Shown: positions 1 through 9,523, counted from the stretch's first letter. The stretch is 64,000 nt of DNA from Calothrix sp. PCC 7507 (GCF_000316575.1 NC_019682.1:2788001-2852000), one strand, 5' to 3'. Translations and numbers: made by a program. The notes: generated by a model from the sequence alone, not told the origin.

Positions 1-2898
1 GAAGTAGCCAGAAGCACCTTCGTAGAGATCACCTATGCAGAACTGAGCGTTATGTATCCCATTGAGTTGAGCGTTAAACCGGGCGAAGCGGATTGCCCTT
101 GGGTTAATATCGACTCCAATCACTTCTGTGGCATAACGACTTGCTACTAAGCTTTGAATGCCACTACCACAGCAGAGATCCAAAACTCGATTGACGGGAT
201 ATTGAGGAGCCGTGCAAACCAATCCCACGCTATCCATACCTACGTACATCACAGCATCTTCATCAATCTCATCTTCTGCCATGATCATATAGCGATGGTC
301 TGTAGCTAGATACAGTCCGGTGATCGCAAATAAATCGACCCTTGATGCCCAATTTCCACCACGCTGAATCAACATACCCAGACTACATAAGGTTGAGAAT
401 AACTCATCCCCAAAGATTTCTTGCAGTCTGACTGCTGTCAATGCACTCCGCAGTAAGAATAGGCGAATTAAATCTCCTAGTATAGATTGGGGTAGTTGAT
501 AGCGATCGTAGTAGTGCAGATATGTGGGCTCAATTTGTTGCTGCGAGGGAACACCTAGTAACTTACAAATATTCGCTTCGTTGTAGCCTGCTTGTTCTAG
601 ACATACATACAGATTGCGGAGAATGCGGCGTGCAGAGAAGTTTTCATGAATAAAAGGTGCAAAGACTTGATCTGATGCGGAGGATAGCGCTGAATCTTCA
701 GGTAAAGGTTTAACGTAGGGATAGGCAGGTTCCAACCTGTAAGTCCGTAATTGTTGGTTCGCCCATTCAATCTGTTGACTGAATTCAAAGTGAGTCTGAC
801 GCAACTCGACTCGCATTTTTTCTAACCAACCTTCGGGAGCATTGAGAACAGACAGTAACAACTTTATTTCTGCAAAAGTGTAGCTTGAGGGTGGTACTTG
901 TTGCTTGAGATCGACTAGGGTAGATTTACTTAAAGGATTTAGTAGCAGAATCACATCACTTGAAAGTTTGGTCTGCAAAGAACCGTAAAAAGGAGTCTCA
1001 GGGAAGAGTACACTTGTTTCTTTGTATTGAGCGCCTTGATTTGAGAGTACCTGCAACTCTTCAACAGACCAAGGACAGCCCACCGTATCGCCAAAGAATA
1101 GTGCTTGATCCAACTTTGCCATTAAATCGGTGACATCGGGAGCATCAGGGGGAAGCCCATGAGGAAGCACAACCTCACCAACCTTTGCCAGGTGATCCTC
1201 ATAGCTACGAACAGGGACATTTCGTTTAGAGATCCACACGTTTTCGATCGCTAGATAATCAATATCTGTACCTAAGAAAGTAGCGATCGCTTCTAAGGAC
1301 GTTTCCACAATTGGCTGTCCCGCCACATTAAAGCTTGTATTCACCAACACAGGTGGTCCCTGTCGTTCCTCCTGCAATTTGTAGCACAATCGATAAAAAT
1401 AGGGATTGTCTTGTTCAGTGACTGTTTGCACCCGCCCTGTACCATCTATATGGGTGACAGCAGGGAGTTGCTCGTGATATTCAGCCTTGATTGGTGATAC
1501 AAGTAGCATGAAAGGTGCTGCGACCTCTTGCTCAAACACCTGGGAAACGGCTTCTAGGGGAATGACTGGTGCAAAAGGACGAAAAGCTTCACGGAACTTG
1601 ACCCGCTTATTGAGAATATCTTTCATCCGTTTAAAGGTAGGGTCGGCCATGATTGACCGATGTCCTAGGGCACGCGGCCCATACTCTGCACCCCCTTCAA
1701 AACGAGCGACAATACTACCCTGTGCCAATGCTTGAGCGCTCCGAGCAATCATTTCCTCTGCCGTTAACTCCTCAAACTCAATTGAGTCTTGGAAGTGTCG
1801 GATGGCCTGCAAGATTTGATCGGAGTCGTAAGCACGCCCCAGGGTAGCCCGAGTCAAGGTGACTCGCTTCTGTCCTCCACCTGCGGCATTGTATGCCCAA
1901 AGGGCACAACCTGCAGCAATCCCACTATCACCTGCGGCTGGGAAAATGAAAATATCATCCAGTTTGAGCGATCGCAACAGTTCATAATTCGCAACGGAGT
2001 TTAAGCCCACACCACCAGCAATACAGAGCTTTCTTAATCCAGTTCGTTTGATTGCCAAACCGACAATATGCTTTAATGCTTGCTCTAGCTCTTTTTGCAC
2101 CTTATAAGCTAAGTCAACTAAATAAGGCCGCAAATAGGGTTTACCTTCCCGATTGTCGTAGCGTTTTTCTAGGGCGGTAACTTCCAAAAAGATATCGTAG
2201 GCGGAAATTTTCAGGCTATAGGAATCTTCTTCAGTTTGAATCCAAGGATGCCAGTTAGGTTGATCTTTCCCATAGGGAGCTAAACCCATGAGTTTGCCGG
2301 CTTCCGCGTGCTGAATCTTCTCACCAACTTGAGTGATAAACCCAGCTTTACGTGTGATGTATTCATAAACAAAGCCGAGGGTTGAGAGTTGAGCCAAATG
2401 AGCTGCAACCGTCTCATTATGCAGCGTTGTAATTGTCTGTCCTCGTCCTTCGTAGAGGGTATAAGATTCAGTGCAATGAGCAGGGGTAGTACTTCCTGTT
2501 GCATCTACAGACAAGATGAGAGCTTCATCAAATCCAGAAGGCCAGTAAGCTGAGTAAGCATGGGCTAAGTGATGGCTAGGAATTCGCATCACCTTATCCG
2601 CGATTTCTGTAGGGAGAACTCGACGCAGAATGTCGGGCGCACAATCATGTCCAGGCATGTTTGCCGTAATTGTTGCCAAATCACTCAAGGTGATGTTGCA
2701 AGTGTCCAAACAGTAACGAACGGCTTCAGCGGGAATTTGCATTTGTGCCGCTACACCAGGCGCATGAAGCATGTAGCCAGGACTAAATTTGTGGCGGTCA
2801 AGGCGTTCTTGTTCGATTGCTACGATAATTTCACCATCTTTAGCGATCGCTACTGAGCGCTCATGTCCTAAATTAATCCCCATGTGATATTGTGTCAT
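1..2898 (-). CDS. Carbamoyltransferase (NodU/CmcH type) fused to a SAM-dependent methyltransferase, 3' end cut by window edge
   Basis: The frame is open from an ATG at 2898 to base 1 (966 codons, no stop), so the C-terminus lies outside the window. Residues 1 to about 590 match the NodU/TobZ/SxtI O-carbamoyltransferase family. An N-terminal ASKHA-type domain carries SHHLAHA (108-114) and DATG (132-135). The C-terminal YrdC-like lobe carries GPRALGHRSIMADP (407-420) and SFNVAGQPIVE (523-533). About 300 residues without a recognised family follow. A class I methyltransferase then starts with VLDLCCGSG (905-913) and the acidic VDIN motif shortly after. The family moves a carbamoyl group from carbamoyl phosphate to a hydroxyl, usually on natural products. 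The fusion suggests that carbamoylation and methylation act on one metabolite. The substrate is unknown, and no biosynthetic cluster is visible on this side. Confidence 0.85.
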   Translation of the reverse strand, partial: MTQYHMGINLGHERSVAIAKDGEIIVAIEQERLDRHKFSPGYMLHAPGVAAQMQIPAEAVRYCLDTCNITLSDLATITANMPGHDCAPDILRRVLPTEIADKVMRIPSHHLAHAYSAYWPSGFDEALILSVDATGSTTPAHCTESYTLYEGRGQTITTLHNETVAAHLAQLSTLGFVYEYITRKAGFITQVGEKIQHAEAGKLMGLAPYGKDQPNWHPWIQTEEDSYSLKISAYDIFLEVTALEKRYDNREGKPYLRPYLVDLAYKVQKELEQALKHIVGLAIKRTGLRKLCIAGGVGLNSVANYELLRSLKLDDIFIFPAAGDSGIAAGCALWAYNAAGGGQKRVTLTRATLGRAYDSDQILQAIRHFQDSIEFEELTAEEMIARSAQALAQGSIVARFEGGAEYGPRALGHRSIMADPTFKRMKDILNKRVKFREAFRPFAPVIPLEAVSQVFEQEVAAPFMLLVSPIKAEYHEQLPAVTHIDGTGRVQTVTEQDNPYFYRLCYKLQEERQGPPVLVNTSFNVAGQPIVETSLEAIATFLGTDIDYLAIENVWISKRNVPVRSYEDHLAKVGEVVLPHGLPPDAPDVTDLMAKLDQALFFGDTVGCPWSVEELQVLSNQGAQYKETSVLFPETPFYGSLQTKLSSDVILLLNPLSKSTLVDLKQQVPPSSYTFAEIKLLLSVLNAPEGWLEKMRVELRQTHFEFSQQIEWANQQLRTYRLEPAYPYVKPLPEDSALSSASDQVFAPFIHENFSARRILRNLYVCLEQAGYNEANICKLLGVPSQQQIEPTYLHYYDRYQLPQSILGDLIRLFLLRSALTAVRLQEIFGDELFSTLCSLGMLIQRGGNWASRVDLFAITGLYLATDHRYMIMAEDEIDEDAVMYVGMDSVGLVCTAPQYPVNRVLDLCCGSGIQSLVASRYATEVIGVDINPRAIRFARFNAQLNGIHNAQFCIGDLYEGASGYF

Positions 2899-3033
2899 TG
2901 TTTTATCTCTTCACTCCATAACCATTGCTAAACTGAACATTTCCGCCAAACTATTCCCAGCAAAAGAGTCTTGTCAGATTGCCATCACGATTAGAGGGAA
3001 TCGTTTTTATTCACTCAGTGTAAAAATTAAGTT

Positions 3034-4500
3034 TTAGCGTGAGAGCAAAATCGGCAACTGAATCAAAAACTCTGTTCCCTGACCTAACTCCGAAGAACAT
3101 TCCAATACTCCGCCATGCTTCTCGACGATGATTTGGTAGCTAATCGAAAGACCTAAACCTGTACCTTTACCTACAGGTTTTGTAGTAAAAAATGGATCAA
3201 AAATTCGCTTTCTGGTCACTTCAGTCATACCAGTGCCATTGTCAATAATCCGCACTGCGACATAATCCTCACTAATGACTTCAGTGTGAATTTGAATCTT
3301 GGGTTTAAAAGCAGATAATTCACCATCCCTTTCTCGCAAAGTATGATTGTGAAATTCCTCATTGATCATTTCATCTGTACATCGAGATAAAACAGCATCT
3401 ATTGCATTACTAATCAAGTTCATAAATACTTGATTAAGTTGTCCTGCATAACACTCTACCTGTGGCAATTCACCGTAGTTTTTAATCACCTCAATGAGGG
3501 GGTGTTTGTTCAAACCCTTAAGACGGCTTTGTAAAATCATTAAAGTACTGTCAATTCCCTCATGAATGTCAACAGGTTTAATCTCTGCTTCATCTAGGCG
3601 GGAAAAATTACGGAGTGAGAGTACAATTTCGCCAATTCTATCCGCTCCCATTTGCATTGAAGACATGAGTTTGGGTAGATCAGCTTGCAAAAAATTCAGT
3701 TCTATCTTGTTTATCTTTGTTTGAATCTCCTTGATGGGAGCGGTACAGTGCTGTTGATAAAGATTAACTAAATCCAATAAATCTCGGACATACTCATTTG
3801 CATAGGTGATATTGCCTTGAATAAAGTTGACAGGATTGTTAATTTCATGGGCAATCCCAGCAACTAACTGTCCTAAACCAGACATTTTTTCTGCATGAAT
3901 CAGTTTCGTTTGGGTTTGTTTGAGTTCTTTTAAAGTTGCTTCTAACTGCTGTTTTTGCTGCTTTAACTGCTCTCTTGATTGTAAGAGTGTAGCTTCTGTT
4001 TGCTTGCGTTCGCGGTTTTCAAACCGTAGCTGCTCAATTCGCATCTGTAATGCAGCATTTGCTTCTTTCAGAGCAGCTTGTGCCCGTTTACGATCAGTGA
4101 TATTAGTTAAAGAGCCAGAGATTTCTCCTTGATCTTCAGAACGAGCTGATAACTCTAGCCAGACAATTTCTGTATCTTTATGATGAAACCGTAATTCTTG
4201 ACAGTTAAGGTCTTGTTTACTATCTATCTGAGTCAGAAAACTCAACCAAAGATCCCGATCTTCAGCATGAAGATAGTCATCTATTGGTCGGTTTAAGCAT
4301 TCCGCTGAACCATATCCTAGAGTTAGCGTCCAGGCTTTATTCAGAAGTGTAATATTTCCTGATTTATCACACTTAAATACAATTTCACGCAGATTCTCAA
4401 CCAACTCCCGATATCGTCGTTCAGATTCCGAAATTTGTTCGATTAAACGGTATTGAATCTGTGTGTGTAGTTCATTGTCAGCTAAAAACTCTGGCTTCAT
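3034..4500 (-). CDS. PAS-domain sensor histidine kinase, soluble, orphan
   Basis: This 488-residue protein has no membrane segment. A PAS domain spans about residues 25-136, beginning [17 protein letters not shown] glutamine-rich coiled coil follows (about 138-205). The HisKA dimerisation domain has the phospho-acceptor H218 in [13 protein letters not shown]. The ATPase domain has an N box NLISNAIDA (361-369), G1 box DNGTG (420-424) and G2 box GKGTGLGLS (444-452). All catalytic elements of a two-component kinase are therefore present. No response regulator is next to it, and no receiver or HPt domain is fused. Its signal and partner cannot be deduced. The upstream gene reads the same way but lies 300 bp off. 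Confidence 0.9.
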   Translation of the reverse strand: MKPEFLADNELHTQIQYRLIEQISESERRYRELVENLREIVFKCDKSGNITLLNKAWTLTLGYGSAECLNRPIDDYLHAEDRDLWLSFLTQIDSKQDLNCQELRFHHKDTEIVWLELSARSEDQGEISGSLTNITDRKRAQAALKEANAALQMRIEQLRFENRERKQTEATLLQSREQLKQQKQQLEATLKELKQTQTKLIHAEKMSGLGQLVAGIAHEINNPVNFIQGNITYANEYVRDLLDLVNLYQQHCTAPIKEIQTKINKIELNFLQADLPKLMSSMQMGADRIGEIVLSLRNFSRLDEAEIKPVDIHEGIDSTLMILQSRLKGLNKHPLIEVIKNYGELPQVECYAGQLNQVFMNLISNAIDAVLSRCTDEMINEEFHNHTLRERDGELSAFKPKIQIHTEVISEDYVAVRIIDNGTGMTEVTRKRIFDPFFTTKPVGKGTGLGLSISYQIIVEKHGGVLECSSELGQGTEFLIQLPILLSR

Positions 4501-4805
4501 AAGTAGATGATTATTCTATTTGAATGAACTGACATAAATGATTATTTTTTGTCTTAAACCTATGTCTAATTTAAAACATTTTCTCTGTTTACTGTTTAAT
4601 ATGACTTCTCAGCTACTCTATTTTTAGACATGAATAACATTTAGAGAAGATGTAAAATCATGTTGTTGTCAAAGTTATACTCAAGAAAAATCAAGCTACA
4701 ACAAAATCAAAAAGCCGGGCGATTCCTCTATATTCACATTATTTAATTAGAGTAACTTACGCGGAATAATTTTAAATTAAAATCATTTAAATATAAACCC
4801 ATTAT
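4501..4805. other. Intergenic, AT-rich, no gene seen
   Basis: This 305 bp AT-rich stretch separates two minus-strand genes. I see no RNA gene, long inverted repeat or tandem array. It presumably contains the promoter of the kinase and the 3' end of the hydrolase transcript. Confidence 0.5.
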
Positions 4806-5420
4806 TTATATGTAAACTGTAAAATTCAGGCGTTCTAAAAGTTCTCTATTGGTCATTACTTGTGCATAGAGAGGAAAAACAGTGCTACAGTAAAACTCTT
4901 GTTCAAAAACAGTACGAGCTGATGTGCAATCTGACAAAGTTGTCACATGATAGCCTTTTTCGTGAGCAGCTCGTCCAGTGGAATCAATACATATTGATGT
5001 CACTGCACCAGCTAGAACGATATCTGTAATCCCTCGCTGTTTGAGAATTTGATCAAGATTTGTATTGATGAAGGCATTAAACCCTCGCTTACCAGGTACT
5101 TCCAAAATTCTGTCTTCAAAAGAGTGTAATTCGGCAATTGCTTCTGAACCGGGAGTTCCCATCTGAAAAGCGTTTACTTCTTTAATTGTTTTCAGAATAC
5201 CAATCGGTTCGATTAATTCTTCATAGTTAGGGGTAAAGAATATCGGAGTTGTCACAATTAGTGTGGGTGAAGAGGCGAGACATTTAAGCAGATGGACTGT
5301 GTTCGCTATAACGTTTGTAACTTTTGATGACTCCTCAATTACTTTATATAAAACTCCATCTGGTGAAAAGTAATCGTTTTGATATCCAATTAAAATAAGT
5401 GCTGTCTTTTGGGATTCCAT
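4806..5420 (-). CDS. Isochorismatase-like cysteine hydrolase family protein with altered catalytic Asp position
   Basis: This 204-residue protein has the alpha/beta isochorismatase fold: an N-terminal LIGYQNDYF strand, K111 in the PGKRGFNAF segment, and C144 in AGAVTSICIDST. Members of this family (nicotinamidase, isochorismatase, N-carbamoylsarcosine amidase) use an Asp-Lys-Cys triad. Lys and Cys are present here. The position that is normally Asp in the xDxQNDF motif is glycine (G12; codon GGA read directly). The protein may belong to a subfamily with a displaced acid, or have lost canonical activity. The start ATG at 5420 leaves a typical short N-terminus. There are no informative neighbours. 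Confidence 0.8.
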   Translation of the reverse strand: MESQKTALILIGYQNDYFSPDGVLYKVIEESSKVTNVIANTVHLLKCLASSPTLIVTTPIFFTPNYEELIEPIGILKTIKEVNAFQMGTPGSEAIAELHSFEDRILEVPGKRGFNAFINTNLDQILKQRGITDIVLAGAVTSICIDSTGRAAHEKGYHVTTLSDCTSARTVFEQEFYCSTVFPLYAQVMTNRELLERLNFTVYI

Positions 5421-6022
5421 TTGTGTATCTATTAAGTTAAGGTAAATTAGGAGAAATTGGCTATTTTTTTGTGAGATTTAGTCAATGGCAAGTGTAGCGC
5501 TTCCATCACTACACGATCAAAAATGTAGTGATGGAAACGCCACCGTTGTCTATTTATTAGAATTCTACCAGTCGCTTTTAATAACCTGAATCCGTAATTA
5601 CTTTGAAATTCGGCTGGGATAGCACAAATTTTCTATGAAGATAAACTCAATGCAGGAGGCTGATATTTCCCTGCTGAGTTGCTGATCGCCATAGCCTACT
5701 CACTTTTCTTTACTGAATTTTTTGTTTTCCAGCGCCCCAATAATGTTTCTTTTTGTTAAAGATCCCAAAAGGAATCAATGGCCATCAAGATAGTTTAAGC
5801 TAAATTTACATAATTCAAAAACCTAATCTCCTCTAAAATCGTTGACGGAGGAGGCTAGTTTTGCGGCTAATTTTACAGTTCATGTTTAGCGATCGCATCG
5901 ATAACCTACCCCGTAGAAAGCCTGCTCCCCTACCTCTTCTTGACTCCTAACTCCTGACCACTATTATGAAGTCAGAAACACATCAAACAATTCTTGAAAG
6001 CTGACATTTGTGAAGGTATATA
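5421..6022. other. Divergent intergenic region, about 600 bp, with one hairpin
   Basis: This is the promoter-bearing spacer between the minus-strand hydrolase and the plus-strand cluster starting at 6023. Apart from the hairpin at 5497-5540 (listed separately) and one HIP1 site near 5887, I see no gene, tRNA or tandem repeat. Confidence 0.5.
5497..5540. repeat. Near-perfect inverted repeat (hairpin)
   Basis: TTCCATCACTACA (5501-5513) pairs exactly with 5524-5536 around a 10-base loop. Pairing extends to 17 bp arms with one mismatch. It is about 80 bp upstream of the minus-strand hydrolase start, so it is not that gene's terminator. It may be a dispersed hairpin repeat or a regulatory structure. 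Confidence 0.7.
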
Positions 6023-6337
6023 ATGGTAACGGTGGTTGTCGTAATTAACACTCTCATTTCGCTAGCATTACTCTATATAGCTTGGCGAGTGTGGAAACTA
6101 AAGCAGCGTCTAGGTCGGATAGCAGATAGATTAACTGCCTATGAACGCCGTAGCCATGCAGTATTATCTAAAGTACCTGAAAATATTTATACTAGCGAAC
6201 AGAATATTTATACTCTACAACAGAAAAACCAAGCCTTCCAAATGCAAATCCAACAAGTGCGACAAATTCTCAGCCTACTGCTTCTGGGACGGCAAATTTG
6301 GCAGCGCTATTTTGGGAAAAAGACCGCAATAAAATGA
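6023..6337 (+). CDS. Small single-pass membrane protein, unknown function
   Basis: This 104-residue protein begins with a hydrophobic segment (about residues 2-22, VTVVVVINTLISLALLYIAW). A basic stretch (WKLKQRLGR) and a helical, glutamine-rich C-terminal part follow. The start ATG has an AAGG-like ribosome-binding site just upstream. It is the first gene of a co-oriented set with the YtxH-like (6467) and DUF948-like (6859) genes, which are also small N-terminally anchored helical proteins. The context suggests an envelope or thylakoid-surface role, but no family function is recognised. Confidence 0.7.
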   Translation: MVTVVVVINTLISLALLYIAWRVWKLKQRLGRIADRLTAYERRSHAVLSKVPENIYTSEQNIYTLQQKNQAFQMQIQQVRQILSLLLLGRQIWQRYFGKKTAIK

Positions 6338-6466
6338 TCTAAAGCACAAAAGTAACATTTCTAGCTGATATATTGCCACGATAGATTTAAGTAAATAAGA
6401 TCATTTTAGGTCTTGCAAGGGGATAAAACCCACCTAAAATGGGTGTTAAGGAGAGAAACAATCAAG

Positions 6467-6847
6467 ATGTCAAACAACCGTTCTGGAGTATTTATTGGCG
6501 GTTTAATGGTAGGGGCGACTATCGGGGCCTTGACCGGTTTGCTCGTTGCTCCACGCACAGGGCGTGAAACCCGTAAACTTTTAAAAAAATCTGCCGATGC
6601 TTTACCAGAATTGGCAGAAGATTTATCAACAAGTGTGCAGATTCAGGCAGACCGTCTATCTGTAAATGCATTGCGAAACTGGGATGAGACTTTGGAGCGA
6701 TTGAAGGAAGCGATCGCATCTGGTATAGAAGCCAGTCAGCGTGAAGGTCAAGTCTTGAAACGGCAAAACGCTGTAGAAACCAGGAGTACCGCTACTCAGA
6801 AACTGGAAGATTCAGATTCTCTTCCCCAGCATCTTGAACGTTCATAG
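6467..6847 (+). CDS. YtxH domain-containing small membrane protein
   Basis: I chose the ATG at 6467 because GGAGAG lies about 12 bp upstream and the product then starts MSNNRSGVFIGGLMVG. An upstream in-frame ATG at 6413 would add 18 residues without family character. The 126-residue protein has a glycine/alanine-rich membrane segment (about 7-30), a basic APRTGRETRKLLKK motif typical of YtxH/DUF883-like proteins, and an amphipathic helical C-terminus. The family is linked to general stress in other bacteria, but the biochemistry is unknown. It ends 11 bp before the next gene, so the two are very likely co-transcribed. Confidence 0.75.
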   Translation: MSNNRSGVFIGGLMVGATIGALTGLLVAPRTGRETRKLLKKSADALPELAEDLSTSVQIQADRLSVNALRNWDETLERLKEAIASGIEASQREGQVLKRQNAVETRSTATQKLEDSDSLPQHLERS

Positions 6848-6858
6848 ACCGCATAATC

Positions 6859-7401
6859 GTGATTGATCCCCTGTTTTGGCTGGGAATGTCCATCCTCTTA
6901 GTCGCCACCAGTCTAACTGCTGTTTTGGTGGTGGCTATACCTGCATTGCAGGAATTAGCACGAGCAGCACGCAGTGCAGAAAAGCTATTTGATACCCTCT
7001 CACGAGACTTACCTCCGACTCTAAACGCTATCCGCAAAACTGGTTTAGAACTCACTGACTTAACAGAAGATGTTAGTGAAGGTGTCAAAAGTGCTAGTCA
7101 GGTTGTGAAACAAGTTGATAAAAGTCTAGACGGTGCGCGAAGACAAGCCCAAAATCTTCAATCAGGTACACGCAGCCTCTTTGTAGGTGTGAAAACCGCC
7201 TGGAAAACCTTCACACGGCAAAAATCTCCCCGGCGAATGCTTGAACGTCTACCAGCACCTGAAAAATCACACTTAACATTAGCAGAACGAGAAGCACTCA
7301 GACAGGAACACCGCCGCACAAAGGCAGATGCTGTCCGCAGCGCTAAGGATGCTTACAGTGAATCTGCTAACTGGAACAACAATTTTGATGATGAAGACTG
7401 A
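6859..7401 (+). CDS. DUF948-like membrane-anchored coiled protein
   Basis: A GTG start at 6859 gives 180 residues beginning VIDPLFWLGMSILLVATSL. One N-terminal membrane helix (about 4-30) is followed by a long amphipathic helical region with repeated VxxGVKxASQVVKQVDKS-type heptads, as in DUF948/methyl-accepting-like proteins. The basic, charged C-terminus ends in an acidic DDED. The 11 bp gap to the YtxH-like gene indicates an operon. The function is unknown; proteins of this kind are often neighbours in cyanobacteria, which suggests a shared envelope role. Confidence 0.7.
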   Translation: MIDPLFWLGMSILLVATSLTAVLVVAIPALQELARAARSAEKLFDTLSRDLPPTLNAIRKTGLELTDLTEDVSEGVKSASQVVKQVDKSLDGARRQAQNLQSGTRSLFVGVKTAWKTFTRQKSPRRMLERLPAPEKSHLTLAEREALRQEHRRTKADAVRSAKDAYSESANWNNNFDDED

Positions 7402-7406
7402 CTATC

Positions 7407-7454
7407 GGGGATTGGGGACTGGGGACTGGGGATTGGGGACTGGGGATTGGGGGA
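7407..7454 (+). repeat. STRR: tandem heptamer array GGGGATT/GGGGACT
   Basis: About seven head-to-tail copies of GGGGAYT lie 6 bp after the stop codon of the preceding gene. Degenerate heptamer arrays of this kind are characteristic of heterocystous cyanobacterial genomes. Confidence 0.85.
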
Positions 7455-7481
7455 ATAATTCTTGATTCTTGACCCTTGACT

Positions 7482-7665
7482 GAATGGCACTAAGTTAAGA
7501 TATAGTCCTGTCCGTGACTGGTTTCCAGCTTCCAGGCGGGGAACTCATCTTGGGAACCTCCGCCTATAATCTAGCCACAAGAGGTAGAGCCTCTAGAAAT
7601 ACATTCCCAGTCTTAAGCCTGGGAACGATGCGACACAAGGCGTTGGGGTTATCTTAGTGCCATTC
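7482..7665. mobile_element. MITE-like element with 13 bp terminal inverted repeats
   Basis: GAATGGCACTAAG (7482-7494) is repeated in inverse at 7653-7665, bounding 184 bp with no ORF of note. Inside is a hairpin-forming stretch around 7600-7627 (CATTCCCAG ... CTGGGAACG). The element is flanked by near-identical 11-mers, GACCCTTGACT (7471-7481) and GACCCTTAACT (7666-7676). These could be a target-site duplication or copies of the surrounding heptamer-type repeat. It looks like a non-autonomous element mobilised by a transposase encoded elsewhere. Confidence 0.65.
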
Positions 7666-7831
7666 GACCCTTAACTCTTGACCCTTAACTCTTGACCAAT
7701 GCCAATTGAACTTATAGATTAAATCCTCAAGATTAGAGTAAAGTAAACAAGTGTAACAAAGTCTCACTTTTCCCGTATTCTTTTAAAACAACTTGTTCAC
7801 CTCTACCGTTGATATTTGTATAAAAACGTCC

Positions 7832-8641
7832 ATGCAGTCTTGTTTTTGGCGAAAATTTCTGGTATCCATTGCAATATTTTTCTTAGCTGGGTCAATTTGG
7901 GTGATGCATTCTCCAAGCGCACTTGCTTATGAAAATCCTGACTTGCTACCTAAAACTGCTACTCCAGTCGTAGACTTAGCCAAGTCTCTTACCGATATTC
8001 AAGAACAAAAGCTTGTTCAAGATTTAGAGAGTTTTGAAACCGCAACTGGCTGGAAACTGCGCGTTTTGACCCAATATGACCGTACTCCTGGCCGTGCAGT
8101 CATTAATTTTTGGGGTTTGGATGACAAAAGTATCCTTTTAGTTGCCGATTCTCGTGGCGGTAACATCCTCAGTTTTAGTGTTGGGGATGCAGTTTATGAA
8201 CTTTTACCCCGCACTTTCTGGATAGAACTACAAACACGTTTTGGGAATTTGTACTTTGTGCGAGAACAAGGTGAAGACCAAGCCATCTTGCAGGCTTTAG
8301 ATTCAGTTAAAGGTTGTCTGCTTCAGGGTGGTTGTAACGTCGTTCCTGGACTACCACGAGAACAGTGGATTCTCACTCTCATTACCTCAGTCATTGGTGG
8401 GGTGATTTGCGGATTTGCAGCTCAACCCCAGCGAGAAGGACAAGTTTTTGCTTGGCAATGGGCTTTAATTTTCTCTCCTTTGTGGGGAATTCTGTTTCTC
8501 GCTTTCGGTATTGGGCCAGTAGTGACGCGTACTAGTGAATGGCTACCTCTAGTTCGCAATATCGTTGGTTTTCTCATTGGCGCCTTGGTTGCTTACCTGT
8601 CTCCAATTTTTACCCGGTCTTCTCCAAATACTGAATCTTGA
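7832..8641 (+). CDS. TPM-domain thylakoid protein, Psb32-like
   Basis: The ATG at 7832 is preferred over an in-frame TTG at 7793, because it places the signal/anchor (FLVSIAIFFLAGSIWVMHS, cleavage near ALA-YE) at the N-terminus. The TPM_phosphatase-like domain follows, with TATPVVDLAKSLTDIQEQKL, the strand LRVLTQYDRTPG and WGLDDKSILLVADSRGGN. Three hydrophobic segments are at the C-terminus. Psb32 is a TPM-domain protein implicated in photosystem II repair and protection. The domain order and membrane anchoring fit Psb32, but other TPM proteins occur in cyanobacteria. The gene appears monocistronic. Confidence 0.7.
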   Translation: MQSCFWRKFLVSIAIFFLAGSIWVMHSPSALAYENPDLLPKTATPVVDLAKSLTDIQEQKLVQDLESFETATGWKLRVLTQYDRTPGRAVINFWGLDDKSILLVADSRGGNILSFSVGDAVYELLPRTFWIELQTRFGNLYFVREQGEDQAILQALDSVKGCLLQGGCNVVPGLPREQWILTLITSVIGGVICGFAAQPQREGQVFAWQWALIFSPLWGILFLAFGIGPVVTRTSEWLPLVRNIVGFLIGALVAYLSPIFTRSSPNTES

Positions 8642-8753
8642 CACTCAGCAGAGGGGCGAAGTTCAGGAAAGGGGAACTTTAAATCTTCTTTTGTCCACCC
8701 TCTCCCTGCTTCTCCTCACTGGTTGTCCACCCATCGTTCTATCCCCTCTCTCC

Positions 8754-8773
8754 CGCCTTAAAAAAAGAAGGCG
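8754..8773 (+). terminator. Possible weak terminator
   Basis: CGCCTT pairs with AAGGCG across an A-rich 8-base loop, 110 bp after the Psb32-like gene. The stem is short and no clean T-tract follows, so confidence is low. Confidence 0.3.
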
Positions 8774-8893
8774 ACAGATTTTAATATTAAAACCGTGATC
8801 AAAGATAGATTTCTTAATTTTGAATTTTGAATTGGTATCAGTACTCTCTGAAGCTGATAAGCTGAAAGCTGGTATCGGAGAAGCTCAACAACA

Positions 8894-9523
8894 ATGGAAT
8901 GGCACGTAACTGATGCTCAAAGTTTGGCAATAATTGATAGTGAAATTGGCAATCATGTCTTTTCACCAGCGGAATATGAGATTGTCCGGCGGGTGATACA
9001 CGCCACAGCTGATTTTGAGTATAAGTCTTTGATTCGCTTTTCTGAGCGTGCCTTGCAAGCAGGGGCGGCAGCGCTAGCAGCGCGCACCACAATTGTGGTA
9101 GATGTGCCGATGGTGCAGGTAGGTATTAGCTCTGACATTCAAAACACCTTTGCTAATCCGGTGTATTGCAGCATGGAAACGCTGACGCGACCCCAAAAAG
9201 AACAAACTCGGGCAGCTTGGGGCATAGAAACCCTAGCCAAGCGTTATCCAGAGGGTATTTTTGTGGTGGGTCAAGCACAAACAGCGCTGACTACACTGGT
9301 TGATTTAATTGAATCTGAAGAAATTCGACCTGCTTTGATTATTGCTACCCCGGTGGTATTTTTGGATGTGGATGCTGCTAAAGAACGCTTGCAAGATTCT
9401 TTAGTACCACACATTACCATTGAAAGCCGTAAAGGTAGTGCGGTTGTGGCGGCGGCGATCGTCGATGGGCTGGTAGACTTGGCTTGGCAAGCCTACGGCC
9501 AAGATGGAAATAGGGGAAATTGA
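8894..9523 (+). CDS. cobH: Precorrin-8X methylmutase (CobH/CbiC)
   Basis: The 209-residue product matches the CobH/CbiC family in length and motifs. It has RRVIHATADFEY with the conserved histidine H36, then VDVPMVQVGI and an ARxTIV segment, and a C-terminal ESRKGSAVVAAAIVDGL. The enzyme moves a methyl group from C-11 to C-12 of precorrin-8X to give hydrogenobyrinate (or the cobalt form) in cobalamin synthesis. It acts as a soluble homodimer. No other cob/cbi genes are adjacent, which is common in cyanobacteria, where the pathway is scattered. Confidence 0.93.
   Translation: MEWHVTDAQSLAIIDSEIGNHVFSPAEYEIVRRVIHATADFEYKSLIRFSERALQAGAAALAARTTIVVDVPMVQVGISSDIQNTFANPVYCSMETLTRPQKEQTRAAWGIETLAKRYPEGIFVVGQAQTALTTLVDLIESEEIRPALIIATPVVFLDVDAAKERLQDSLVPHITIESRKGSAVVAAAIVDGLVDLAWQAYGQDGNRGN

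Noticed and set aside
8565-8798. 77-codon plus-strand ORF after the Psb32-like gene
   Set aside because: Overlaps the 3' end of that gene in another frame, with composition typical of non-coding sequence.
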